From: Paracidovorax cattleyae
GTDB lineage: Bacteria > Pseudomonadota > Gammaproteobacteria > Burkholderiales > Burkholderiaceae_C
Assembly: GCF_900104515.1 (NCBI RefSeq)
Contig: NZ_FNJL01000015.1
Span: 62,001-126,000, forward strand
Length of the DNA: 64,000 nt
Reading direction: 5' to 3'
Shown here: one piece after another, positions 46,153 to 54,227 of the stretch
Position numbering within the stretch: the stretch's first letter is position 1
Layout of the letters: each line of letters opens with the position of its first letter
Program-made: the position numbers and the translations under genes
The notes under the pieces: generated by a model
Told to the model about the DNA's origin: nothing
Seen by the model: the letters and a program-made list of their open reading frames with translations, nothing else
The model's database searches: none

Positions 46153-46206
46153 GGCAACGCCAAGCCAGCTGGACTGATTTTGAGCCGGCATGTAATCGCG
46201 AATTAA

Positions 46207-46683
46207 TTACTTCAGAGGAAGATCCGCTATGGCATCGCGCAGTTGGCGCGCCCGGACGGTGTTGAGTTCTGCAATGCATGCCAGACGCAGGATTTCGTGA
46301 GAATTACCGGCGCCTCCTCCGCTCAGTGATGCCTGAAATTTGCAGTGCGCATCGCGGTATTTATCGAACTCACTGTCGGACGCAGCCAATTCGGACTTGG
46401 CTCGGCTGGTGTATTTGCTATCTTCATCCCATTTGGAAAGGGCGATGATTGCATTGTTTCTTGACTGTCGTAAATCATCATTGCTGTCCGATGCCTTTTT
46501 TGACAGGCAATCATGCATCTCCGCTTGGGAGTAGGCGCTGCATGCTTCGCGCAAAGCGCTCTCGCCATCTCGAAGGCCTGACGAGGCTGCAATTGCGTTA
46601 AGGGAAAGCAGGAGTGCGAGAGTAATAAGAAGCTTTTGAAAATTTCCTACGACGACGGTGATTGAGAGTGTGGTCAGGATCAT
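46207..46683 (-). CDS. Periplasmic LprI/DUF1311-like protein, putative immunity protein
   Basis: The 158-residue precursor has a long hydrophobic signal (QKLLITLALLLSLNAIA, cut near residue 33). The mature part follows the LprI/DUF1311 pattern with four cysteines: ACSAYSQAEMHDCLSKKA, YRDAHCKFQASLSGGGAGNS and LRLACIAELNTVRARQLRD. LprI-type proteins are known as lysozyme inhibitors and some members sit beside cell-wall-degrading effectors. Its ATG overlaps the stop of the preceding small membrane gene (ATGA). A periplasmic protein is where immunity against a cell-wall amidase is needed, so I infer an immunity role. Confidence 0.7.
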   Translation of the reverse strand: MILTTLSITVVVGNFQKLLITLALLLSLNAIAASSGLRDGESALREACSAYSQAEMHDCLSKKASDSNDDLRQSRNNAIIALSKWDEDSKYTSRAKSELAASDSEFDKYRDAHCKFQASLSGGGAGNSHEILRLACIAELNTVRARQLRDAIADLPLK

Positions 46684-46886
46684 TTGCTTCCCCGACGAAA
46701 ACCAACTATTGCACCGATAATGAAGCAGAGTGCCATGAATGCTAGGCAAATAATGTATATATCATTAATGTCGGAATCGGATTTTATATAACGCGGACCA
46801 TACCAACGGGTAAATATGTCTGCCAAAAAATAAGATAGCAGACTTCCGAAAATTGCACCAAATAATGAATATAAAAATCGTTTCAT
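46680..46886 (-). CDS. Small two-helix membrane protein coupled to the Tae4-like gene
   Basis: The 68-residue protein (from MKRFLYSLFGAIFGSLLSYF) has helices at about 4-25 and 46-64, with a short polar loop (KSDSDINDI) and a basic end GFRRGSK. Its ATG overlaps the stop of the amidase gene and its own stop overlaps the next ATG, each as ATGA, so four proteins of this group are made from tightly coupled frames. The DNA here is strongly AT-rich (21 G+C of 60 bases at 46741-46800). Not a recognised family; its fixed place between effector and putative immunity protein is notable. Confidence 0.7.
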   Translation of the reverse strand: MKRFLYSLFGAIFGSLLSYFLADIFTRWYGPRYIKSDSDINDIYIICLAFMALCFIIGAIVGFRRGSK

Positions 46887-47371
46887 GGCAGCTCCCAGAA
46901 CCAGATCGATTTCGCTTCCCTAAAGTTGCTCCAGACGCCACTCCAGGATATTCTTGCATGAATACGGAGCCAGGAAGAAACTTCTGTCATTCTGCTTCCA
47001 TTGTATAAATCGATATGATCACCCGTCATTCCTGGACCGTAATAGTCTTTAAAAAAGATGATTCCTTTTCTATGATCAATTTTTTCAAAGGCATTTGAGG
47101 CCTCTTCGCCACTGTATTTCGTCAGCTTCGATGGCAGGCGAGACGCCCCACCTGCAAGCCAATTGGCAAGCTCTTCCGCTCTGATGGCATATTTGGGATG
47201 GTCTTTTTGCCAAGACCAAGTACCACGATAGGTCCTCATGTCCACACCAGCCCTTATGAGCGCTGCCGACATATTAATAGCACATTGATTTTCGTAAACC
47301 GTTTTGTCAAGCAAGGGGTCATCCCTCCTAACATTCGGATGATTTTTCCATAGTTGTGAAAATGTCACCAT
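46883..47371 (-). CDS. Type VI secretion amidase effector, Tae4-like
   Basis: The 162-residue protein matches the Tae4 family along its length: MVTFSQLWKNHP at the start, YENQCAINMSAALIRAG with the catalytic C30, a middle segment KYAIRAEELANWL, and MTGDHIDLYNGSRM with H119 and an acidic D121. Tae4 cleaves the gamma-D-glutamyl-mDAP bond of the cell wall in target bacteria. GGAGGG eight bases before the ATG at 47369-47371 supports this start over an in-frame one at 47419. GC content is far below that of the neighbourhood, indicating recent acquisition. The next genes are coupled and encode membrane or periplasmic proteins, the expected immunity functions. Confidence 0.85.
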   Translation of the reverse strand: MVTFSQLWKNHPNVRRDDPLLDKTVYENQCAINMSAALIRAGVDMRTYRGTWSWQKDHPKYAIRAEELANWLAGGASRLPSKLTKYSGEEASNAFEKIDHRKGIIFFKDYYGPGMTGDHIDLYNGSRMTEVSSWLRIHARISWSGVWSNFREAKSIWFWELP

Positions 47372-47548
47372 TTTCGAGCCCTCCGATTCATAGAGATTGC
47401 AGGCATCTCCCAATGCCATGCTGTGAACCTCTGGTTCACATGAACAGGGGCATCCAAGAAAGGGCGACGGTAACGTGAACGCACCTTGAAATCACGTAAC
47501 TTTCATTCATGCATCGCATAAGCAGTGAGGAGCCATGTTCACCGGCAA

Positions 47549-47594
47549 GAAAAAAGGCCTGCCTCGCGGACGCCACATCCGCGCGACAGGCCTT
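47549..47594 (-). terminator. Terminator of the czcCBA operon
   Basis: AAGGCCTG (47554-47561) pairs with CAGGCCTT (47587-47594), with an inner stem CGCGGA (47565-47570)/TCCGCG (47578-47583); on the minus strand a run of Ts follows. It lies 18 bases after the czcA stop codon. Confidence 0.85.
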
Positions 47595-47612
47595 CCATGC
47601 CAGTGACTGGTC

Positions 47613-50600
47613 TTATGCGGGCACGTCGGGCTCTTCCTGCCCCTTCTTCGGTCCGAACCACGCCACATACAGCGCCGGCAGCACCACCAGCGTGAGCATC
47701 GTGGCCGTCACCAGTCCGCCGATCACCACGATGGCCAGGGGGCGCTGCGTTTCCGAGCCGATCTCGTGCGAGAGGGCCATGGGCAGCAGGCCCAGCATGG
47801 CGAGCATGGCGGTCATCAGCACGGTGCGCAGGCGCTGCATGGAGCCCTGGCGCACGGCCTCCACCACGCCCATGCCGCCGGCCTGCAGTTGCTGGAACAC
47901 CGACAGCATCACCACGCCATTGAGCACGGCCTGGCCCGAGAGCGCGATGAAGCCGATGGCGGCCGACACCGACAGCGCGATGCCGAAGCCCCAGAGCGCC
48001 ACGAAGCCGCCGATGAGCGCCAGGGGCACGTTCAGCAGGATGAGCGATGCCATCTTGACGGACTTGAAGGCGTCGAACAGCAGCACGAAGATCAGCAGCA
48101 GCGAGATGGGCACGACCACCGAGAGGCGCTTCATGGCGCGTTCCTGGTTCTCGAATTCGCCCGACCAGTTCACCTGGTAGTTTTCGGGGATCTTCACGTT
48201 CTTCTCGACGCGGGACTTCATGTCGGCCACGACGGAGCCCATGTCGCGCCCTGCGATGAAGATGCCGATGGCCGTGGTGCGGCGGCCGGCCTCGCGGGCG
48301 ATGTTCATGGCGCCCGAGCTTTCGCGGATCTTCGCGACGTCGCCCAGCTGCACGTAGCCGCCGTCCGGCGTGGCGATGGGCGTGCGCGGCAGGTTGGCGA
48401 TGGTGCGCTCGTCCGACGGCAGGCGCACGGCCACGGCGAACTTGCGCTCGCCTTCCCACAGGTTGGTGGCGGCCTTGCCGGCCAGGGCGGCCTCGATCAC
48501 GTCCTGGATGTCGCTCACGTTCAGGCCGTAGCGCGCGGCGCGGTCGCGGTCGATGTCGATCAGCAACTGCGGCACCTGGCCCTCGCGGTCGATCTCGGCA
48601 CGGGCCACGCCCTGTACCTGCTTGACCTCGCGGGCGATTTCCTCCGTGATGCGCTTCATCTCGGCCAGGTCGTCGCCGGCCAGCTTGATGACGATCTGGC
48701 CCTTGATCTGCGAGATCGATTCGAGCACGTTGTCGCGGATGGGCTGGGAGAACGCCGGGTCGATGCCGGGGATGGCGGAAAGCGCGCGGCCCATTTCCTC
48801 GGTGATCTTCGCGCGCGTCATGCCGGCGCGCCACTGGTCCTCGGGCTTCAGGTCGACAAAGATCTCGGCCATGGAGATGGTCTTGGGATCGGTGCCGTCC
48901 TCGGGCTGGCCGGCCTTGGAGACGGTGGTGCGCACCTCGGGCACCGACAGCAGGGCCTTGCGTGCCATGCGCAGGATGCGCGAGGCCTCTGCGGTCGAGA
49001 CGTTGGGCGAGAGGCTGAAGTTCACCCAGGTGGTGCCTTCGTCGAGCTCGGGCAGGAATTCCGAGCCCAGGCGCGAGGCGGCCACCATGGCTACGCCGAA
49101 CACGGCCAGCGCGATGACGACGACGGTGCGGCGGCGCTCCAGCGCCCAGTCCAGCACCGGCGCATACAGGCTCTTGGCGCGCGTGACCACGCGGTTGTCG
49201 CCGTGCGGCAGCTTGCGGCGCAGCAGCCAGTAGGCCAGCAGCGGCACCAGCGTGAGCGAGAAGATCAGCGAGCCGATGAGGGCGGTGGTGACCGACAGCG
49301 CCATGGGCTGGAAGATGCGGCCTTCGTGGCGCTGCAGTGCGAAGATGGGGATGTGCGCCGCGATGATGATGAGCATCGAGAACAGGGTCGGCCGGCCCAC
49401 TTCGCCGGCGGCCTCGATGATGGTGTCGCGCCGGTCGCGGTCGTCCATGTCCTCTCCGCGCTCGGCCAGGCGGTGCATGATGTTCTCGATCACGATCACC
49501 GCACCATCCACGATGATGCCGAAGTCCATCGCGCCCAGGCTCAGCAGGTTGGCCGGCACGCCCATGATCTTCAGGCCCATGAAGGTGGAGAGCAGGGCGA
49601 GCGGGATGATGACCACCACGGCCAGGCTGGCGCGCAGGTTCGACAGGAAGATGTAGAGCACCAGCGACACCAGCAGCGCGCCTTCCACCAGGTTGTGGAA
49701 GACGGTGGTGAGGGTCTTGTCCATCAGCCAGGTGCGGTCGTAGAAGGGCACGATCTGCACGCCCGGCGGCAGGCCGCGCTCGTTCAGCTGGGCGATCTTG
49801 TCCTTCACGCCCTTGAGCACCACGCTCGGGTTCTCGCCTTTGCGCATGACCACGATGCCGGTGACGATGTCGTCGTCCAGGTCCTGGCCCACCACGCCCA
49901 GCTGGGGCACGGCGCCGATGCGCACCTGGGCGATATCGCGGATCAGCACGGGCGTGCCGCCCCGCGAGGCCACGACGATGCGGCCGATGTCCTCGGCCGA
50001 ACGCAGCAGCCCCAGGCCGCGGATGGTGTACTGCTGTGCACCCTGGGCCACGTAGCTGCCGCCGGCATTGGCGTTGCCGCGGCCCAGCACGTCCAGCAGG
50101 TTCTGGAAGCTCACCTTGTACGCGCGCAGCTTGTCCATGTCGGGCTGCACTTCGTATTGCTTGATGGCGCCGCCCATGGCCACGACGTCGGCCACGCCGG
50201 GCACCTGCCGAAGGGCGCGCTCCACGGTCCAGTCCTCGAGGGTGCGGATCTCGGTGGTGGTGAGGCCGTCGCCCTTGAGGCGGTAGCGCATGATTTCGCC
50301 CACCGGCGTGGCGTTGGGCGCGATCTCGGCCTGCACGCCCTGAGGCAGATCGACGGTCGAAAGCCGCTCCGCCACCTGCTGGCGCACGATATTCACGTTG
50401 GCCGCGTCGTCGTACGTGACCACGGTGAACGAGAGCCCGAACTGCGTGTGCGAGAACACGCGGATGGAGTTGGGCAGGCCGGCCAGCGCCGTCTCGATGG
50501 GCAGCGTGACCTGCTTTTCCACTTCTTCCGGCGCGCGGCCGGGGAAGAGCGCGATCACGGTGACCTGGGTGTCGGTGACGTCCGGGAAGGCTTCCACGGA

Positions 50601-50699
50601 CAGGTTCTTGAAGGCGATCACGCCCGCGAGCGCGAACAGCAGCACGCCCAGGACGATGAACAGGGGCTGGTGCAGGGCGTAGTGGATGAGACGCTTCAT
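47613..50699 (-). CDS. czcA: RND heavy-metal efflux pump CzcA
   Basis: CzcA is the proton-driven inner-membrane pump of a tripartite metal efflux system. The 1028-residue protein has the RND plan: TM1 (about 13-30), two large periplasmic loops and twelve helices, with the proton-relay motif MDFGIIVDGAVIVIEN beginning near D392. The DFG-x-x-DGA form points to the Co/Zn/Cd (HME1-type) group rather than the copper/silver CusA group. The start ATG overlaps the czcB stop. It is the last gene of the czcC-czcB-czcA order and is followed by a strong terminator. Confidence 0.95.
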   Translation of the reverse strand: MKRLIHYALHQPLFIVLGVLLFALAGVIAFKNLSVEAFPDVTDTQVTVIALFPGRAPEEVEKQVTLPIETALAGLPNSIRVFSHTQFGLSFTVVTYDDAANVNIVRQQVAERLSTVDLPQGVQAEIAPNATPVGEIMRYRLKGDGLTTTEIRTLEDWTVERALRQVPGVADVVAMGGAIKQYEVQPDMDKLRAYKVSFQNLLDVLGRGNANAGGSYVAQGAQQYTIRGLGLLRSAEDIGRIVVASRGGTPVLIRDIAQVRIGAVPQLGVVGQDLDDDIVTGIVVMRKGENPSVVLKGVKDKIAQLNERGLPPGVQIVPFYDRTWLMDKTLTTVFHNLVEGALLVSLVLYIFLSNLRASLAVVVIIPLALLSTFMGLKIMGVPANLLSLGAMDFGIIVDGAVIVIENIMHRLAERGEDMDDRDRRDTIIEAAGEVGRPTLFSMLIIIAAHIPIFALQRHEGRIFQPMALSVTTALIGSLIFSLTLVPLLAYWLLRRKLPHGDNRVVTRAKSLYAPVLDWALERRRTVVVIALAVFGVAMVAASRLGSEFLPELDEGTTWVNFSLSPNVSTAEASRILRMARKALLSVPEVRTTVSKAGQPEDGTDPKTISMAEIFVDLKPEDQWRAGMTRAKITEEMGRALSAIPGIDPAFSQPIRDNVLESISQIKGQIVIKLAGDDLAEMKRITEEIAREVKQVQGVARAEIDREGQVPQLLIDIDRDRAARYGLNVSDIQDVIEAALAGKAATNLWEGERKFAVAVRLPSDERTIANLPRTPIATPDGGYVQLGDVAKIRESSGAMNIAREAGRRTTAIGIFIAGRDMGSVVADMKSRVEKNVKIPENYQVNWSGEFENQERAMKRLSVVVPISLLLIFVLLFDAFKSVKMASLILLNVPLALIGGFVALWGFGIALSVSAAIGFIALSGQAVLNGVVMLSVFQQLQAGGMGVVEAVRQGSMQRLRTVLMTAMLAMLGLLPMALSHEIGSETQRPLAIVVIGGLVTATMLTLVVLPALYVAWFGPKKGQEEPDVPA

Positions 50700-51907
50700 G
50701 GGGTCTCTTTCTTCACGGTGGCGGTGTCTTCGGCCATGGACTGGAACTGGCGCGCCAGCAGCAGGGCGTTCTGGTTCACCACGGCTTCGCCGGGCTGCAG
50801 GCCGGCGGCGACGAGCACCTCGGCCGGGCCTTCATGGGCGAGTTCGACCTTGCGCGGCTCGAACACGCCGGACTCGCGGCGCACGAAGACGATGTGCCGC
50901 GTTCCGTCCAGCACGATGGCGCTGGCAGGCACGACCACGCCGCCGGCGCGGCTTTCCTGCACGCGGGCGGTGGCCAGCATCTCGGCCTTCAGGCGGCGGT
51001 CGGCATTGGGCACTACGCCCCGCACCTTGATCGTGCGCGTGCCGGGATCGATGGCATCGGCCGTGGCCGTGACCTTGCCGGTGAAGGTGGCGCCGGGATA
51101 GGCCGGCACCTGCAGCGTGATCGGGTCGCCGGGGCGCAGCGAGGAGAGGTCGGTCTCGCGCGCGTCGATCTGCACCCAGAGGGAGGTCGGATCGGTCACC
51201 ACGAAGAGCGCGGGGCCGGATTGGTCCGGGCGCACTTCCTGTCCGGGGTTGAGGTTGCGCTCGACCACCACGCCGCCGATGCCGGTGGAGAGGGCCAGTT
51301 GCTGGTTCACGCCGCTGGCGCTGCCGTAGAGGCGTGTGCGGGCCGCCGCGCGGGCCACCTCGGCCTGGGCTCCGGCGGCATCTGCCTCGGCCTGCTCCAG
51401 ATCCTTGCGGGCGATGATGCCGGCCTCGAACAGCTCGCGCTGGCGCTTGAGCGATTGCTGCGCCAGCGACTGGCCGGCCTGCGCCTTGGCGGTGTCGGCC
51501 TGGGCCTGGCCGAAGTCGGGCGAGGCCAGCAACGCGAGCGGCGCGCCGGCCTTGACCGACTGGCCGAGATCGGCCTGGATGGTGGTCACGCGGCCGGCGA
51601 AGGCGGGGTAGATGCGCTGGGTGCGCTCTTCGTTCCACACCAGGCGGGCGGGCAGGTCCACCGCCACGTCCTTGGCGGCGCGGGCCTCCACGGTGCCCAG
51701 CAGGGCGAGCTGCGGATGTCCGGACGGAAAGCGCAGCTGGCCGGCCTGCATCACGGGCGGGGCGGGTTCTGCCGGCGTGGCGGTGGCTTCCGCGCCGGAC
51801 TTGCCGCAGCCGGGCAGCAGCGCGCAGGCGGCGCCGAGCGCGGCCAGGGCCAGCAGGCCGCGCGCGGAGAGACGCCGCGCGGGAAGGGAGAGGAGGGGAG
51901 CCATCAT
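50696..51907 (-). CDS. czcB: Membrane fusion protein CzcB
   Basis: The periplasmic adaptor links CzcA to the outer-membrane channel. The 403-residue precursor has a lipoprotein signal with the cysteine in ALLPGCGKSG, a barrel-sandwich/lipoyl region (FAGRVTTIQADLGQSVKAGAPL), a helical hairpin rich in Ala and Gln (QADTAKAQAGQSLAQQSLKR) and the beta-barrel GDPITLQVPAYPGATFTGKV. No His-rich metal tail is present at the N terminus. Two adjacent ATG codons open the frame; the stop overlaps the czcA start, indicating coupling. Confidence 0.93.
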   Translation of the reverse strand: MMAPLLSLPARRLSARGLLALAALGAACALLPGCGKSGAEATATPAEPAPPVMQAGQLRFPSGHPQLALLGTVEARAAKDVAVDLPARLVWNEERTQRIYPAFAGRVTTIQADLGQSVKAGAPLALLASPDFGQAQADTAKAQAGQSLAQQSLKRQRELFEAGIIARKDLEQAEADAAGAQAEVARAAARTRLYGSASGVNQQLALSTGIGGVVVERNLNPGQEVRPDQSGPALFVVTDPTSLWVQIDARETDLSSLRPGDPITLQVPAYPGATFTGKVTATADAIDPGTRTIKVRGVVPNADRRLKAEMLATARVQESRAGGVVVPASAIVLDGTRHIVFVRRESGVFEPRKVELAHEGPAEVLVAAGLQPGEAVVNQNALLLARQFQSMAEDTATVKKETP

Positions 51908-51978
51908 GGTCGGGAGGTCCGGAAAGGAATGCGGTGGAAGGCGGGATGCAGGGCCGTGGCGCGGCGTTCACGCCGTGG

Positions 51979-53364
51979 TCATGGCATGCCGGTGAGCAGT
52001 TGCGGGCGCGTGCGCAGCAGCCAGGCGCCACGCGCCTTGGCGTAGTCGGCACGGGCGGCCAGCGCGTCCAGCAGCGTGGCGCGAAGGGTGCGCTGGGCGT
52101 CCAGCAGGTCGGTGAGGGCGATGGCGCCCTTGCGGTAGGCCAGCTCGGCGCTGTCGGCCACCTGGCGCGCGCGGGGCAGCACGCCCTGGTCATAGTCGGC
52201 GGCACGGCGGGCGGCGCTTTCCTGCGTCTGGCGCAGGCGCTGCAGGTCCAGCAGGGCCAGGCGGCGCGTGTTGTCCAGCGCATCCTGGGCCTTGGCATAG
52301 TCGGCCTGGGCGCGGCCGATTTCGCCCTGGTACTGGTAGCCCCACTGCAGCGGCATCTGCAGCCGCAGCTCGACCTGGCGGGTGGAGGTGCCGGGGAAGT
52401 GGTCGATGGAGGTGCCCACCGTCCAGTCGGACTTGCGCAGCGCGTTGGCGCCGTCCAGCGACGCCTGTGCGGCCTGGGCGCGGGCCAGGGCGGCGCGCAC
52501 GTCGGCGCGGGTTTCGGCCCATGCGGCCAGGTCGGCGTCGGTGGCGGGCGGGTCGCCGGCCAGGGTGGGCCAGGGGGTGTCCACGGCCTGCAGGCGGCTG
52601 CCGGTGCTGCCCGTGACCTGGGCCAGCGCCAGTGCGGCGTCGCCCTGGGCCTGCTCGGCCGCACGGGTGTCGGCACGGGCACGCTCGGCTTCGATGCGGG
52701 TGCGCGAGGCGTCCTGCACCGAGAGATCGCCCGCCTTCACGCGGCGGTCGGCCATGCCGGCCACGTCGGCCAGGCTGCGCTCGATGGCGGTCACCTCGGC
52801 GAGGCGGTCCTGCGCGGCCAGCAGGTCGTAGTAGGCCGAGAGGGCCGCCTGCAACTGCTGGACCTGGGTGTCTTCCACGTCGGCTTCGGCGGCATTGGCC
52901 GTGCTTTCGGCCGCTTTCTTGCGCAGCGCGCGCTTGTCGCCGCGCTCCCAGGTCCAGTCGATGCCGATGGACTTGTCGATGCGCTTGCGCGTGAACACGT
53001 TGCCCGGCCCGGGGCCGTGCTGCAGGTCGATGGAGGCGGCCTTGGTGACCAGGTTGGGCAGGGGCGCGTGGTCGGCGCTGAGCACGTCGGCTCGCGCGCC
53101 GGCCAGTTCCTGCCGGGCCTGGTTGACTTCGCTGTTGTCACGGGCGGCGGCCAGGGCCTGGGACAGCGTCCAGCCGGTGCCGCGCGGGGCGGCCGCCATG
53201 GCGGGCGCAGGGACGGGCTGCGAGGGCGCGGGCATGGCCGCCGTGGCCTGGGCCTGGGCGGGGTGCGGCCCGGCCAGCCAGGCGCCGCCGCAGGCCAGGA
53301 GGCCGGCGGCGATCCGCAGCGCGGCGCCGCTGCGGAGGGAAAGGGAGGGGGGATTGGAGCGCAT
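51979..53364 (-). CDS. czcC: Outer-membrane efflux channel CzcC (TolC family)
   Basis: The 461-residue precursor has a signal peptide (to about residue 39, AQAQA) and the repeated helical pattern of TolC-type outer-membrane efflux proteins: WTLSQALAAARDNSEVNQAR, RRVKAGDLSVQDASRTR and the second repeat ELAYRKGAIALTDLLDAQRT. The start MRSNPPSLSL (53362-53364) was chosen; longer in-frame readings run through the divergent promoter region. It is the first gene of the czc operon and lies back to back with the response-regulator gene at 53514. Confidence 0.93.
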   Translation of the reverse strand: MRSNPPSLSLRSGAALRIAAGLLACGGAWLAGPHPAQAQATAAMPAPSQPVPAPAMAAAPRGTGWTLSQALAAARDNSEVNQARQELAGARADVLSADHAPLPNLVTKAASIDLQHGPGPGNVFTRKRIDKSIGIDWTWERGDKRALRKKAAESTANAAEADVEDTQVQQLQAALSAYYDLLAAQDRLAEVTAIERSLADVAGMADRRVKAGDLSVQDASRTRIEAERARADTRAAEQAQGDAALALAQVTGSTGSRLQAVDTPWPTLAGDPPATDADLAAWAETRADVRAALARAQAAQASLDGANALRKSDWTVGTSIDHFPGTSTRQVELRLQMPLQWGYQYQGEIGRAQADYAKAQDALDNTRRLALLDLQRLRQTQESAARRAADYDQGVLPRARQVADSAELAYRKGAIALTDLLDAQRTLRATLLDALAARADYAKARGAWLLRTRPQLLTGMP

Positions 53365-53513
53365 GGCCTGTTTATCGGCGTGCGAGCCTGACCACTGCCT
53401 GACCTGGCGTGCTGCCGGACGCCGGGCGCGACACAATGCGGCTTGTGCGCCACGGAGCGGGCCGCCGTGCCCGGCCCGGCTTTTCCCCTTTCCTCTTCTG
53501 GTGTAGTGCCCAT

Positions 53514-54227
53514 ATGCGGATTCTCGTAGTCGAAGACGACGCCGTGCTGCGCGGCGTGATGCAGCGCAGCCTGGCCGACGCCGGCCACCGCGTGGACGTG
53601 GCCGCCACGCTGGCTGAAGCCGACCATTTCTGGAAGGTGCAGCCTTTCGACGCGGTGCTGCTGGACCTGAACCTGCCGCAGGACGCCGCCCATGGCAGCC
53701 TGGTGGGCAGCGGCCTGGCCGTGCTGCGTGCCGCCCGCGCACGGGGCGACCGCACGCCGGTGCTGGTGCTCACCGCCCGCGACCGCACCGAGGAGCGCAT
53801 CGCCGGCCTGGATGCGGGCGCCGACGACTACCTGGGCAAGCCTTTCGACCTGGCCGAGGTGGAGGCCCGGCTGCGCGCCCTGGTGCGCCGTACCCAGGGC
53901 ACGGACGACCGCACCGGCGCCGGCACGCTGGTACTGGACCGGCGGGCGCGCCGCTTCACCCTGCATGGCCAGCCCTTCGAACTGCCGGCCCGCGAATTCG
54001 AGGTACTGTGGGAGCTGATGACCCCGCCCGGGAGGGTGGTGAGCAAGCGCAGCCTGTCGGACAAGCTGTCCGACTTCGACGACATACTGGGCGACAACGC
54101 GCTGGAAGCCTTCATCTCGCGCCTGCGCAAGAAGCTGCAGGGCAGCGGCGCCGGCATCCGCACGCTGCGCGGGCTGGGCTACATGCTGGAGGCGGCCGAC
54201 GCCTCGGCAGCGGAAGGGGATGCATGA
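53514..54227 (+). CDS. OmpR-family response regulator, probably controlling czcCBA
   Basis: The 237-residue protein has a receiver domain with the phosphorylated D51 (DAVLLDLNLPQ), acidic pocket E7-D8-D9 and the switch lysine in YLGKPFDL, followed by a winged-helix output domain (FTLHGQPFELPAREFEVLW, VVSKRSLSDKLSDFDDILGD, TLRGLGYML). A stretch of about seven residues (PQDAAHGSLVG) after D51 is longer than in most OmpR receivers. Its stop codon overlaps the kinase start. The divergent position to czcC suggests that it activates czcCBA, like CzcR/CusR. Confidence 0.93.
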   Translation: MRILVVEDDAVLRGVMQRSLADAGHRVDVAATLAEADHFWKVQPFDAVLLDLNLPQDAAHGSLVGSGLAVLRAARARGDRTPVLVLTARDRTEERIAGLDAGADDYLGKPFDLAEVEARLRALVRRTQGTDDRTGAGTLVLDRRARRFTLHGQPFELPAREFEVLWELMTPPGRVVSKRSLSDKLSDFDDILGDNALEAFISRLRKKLQGSGAGIRTLRGLGYMLEAADASAAEGDA

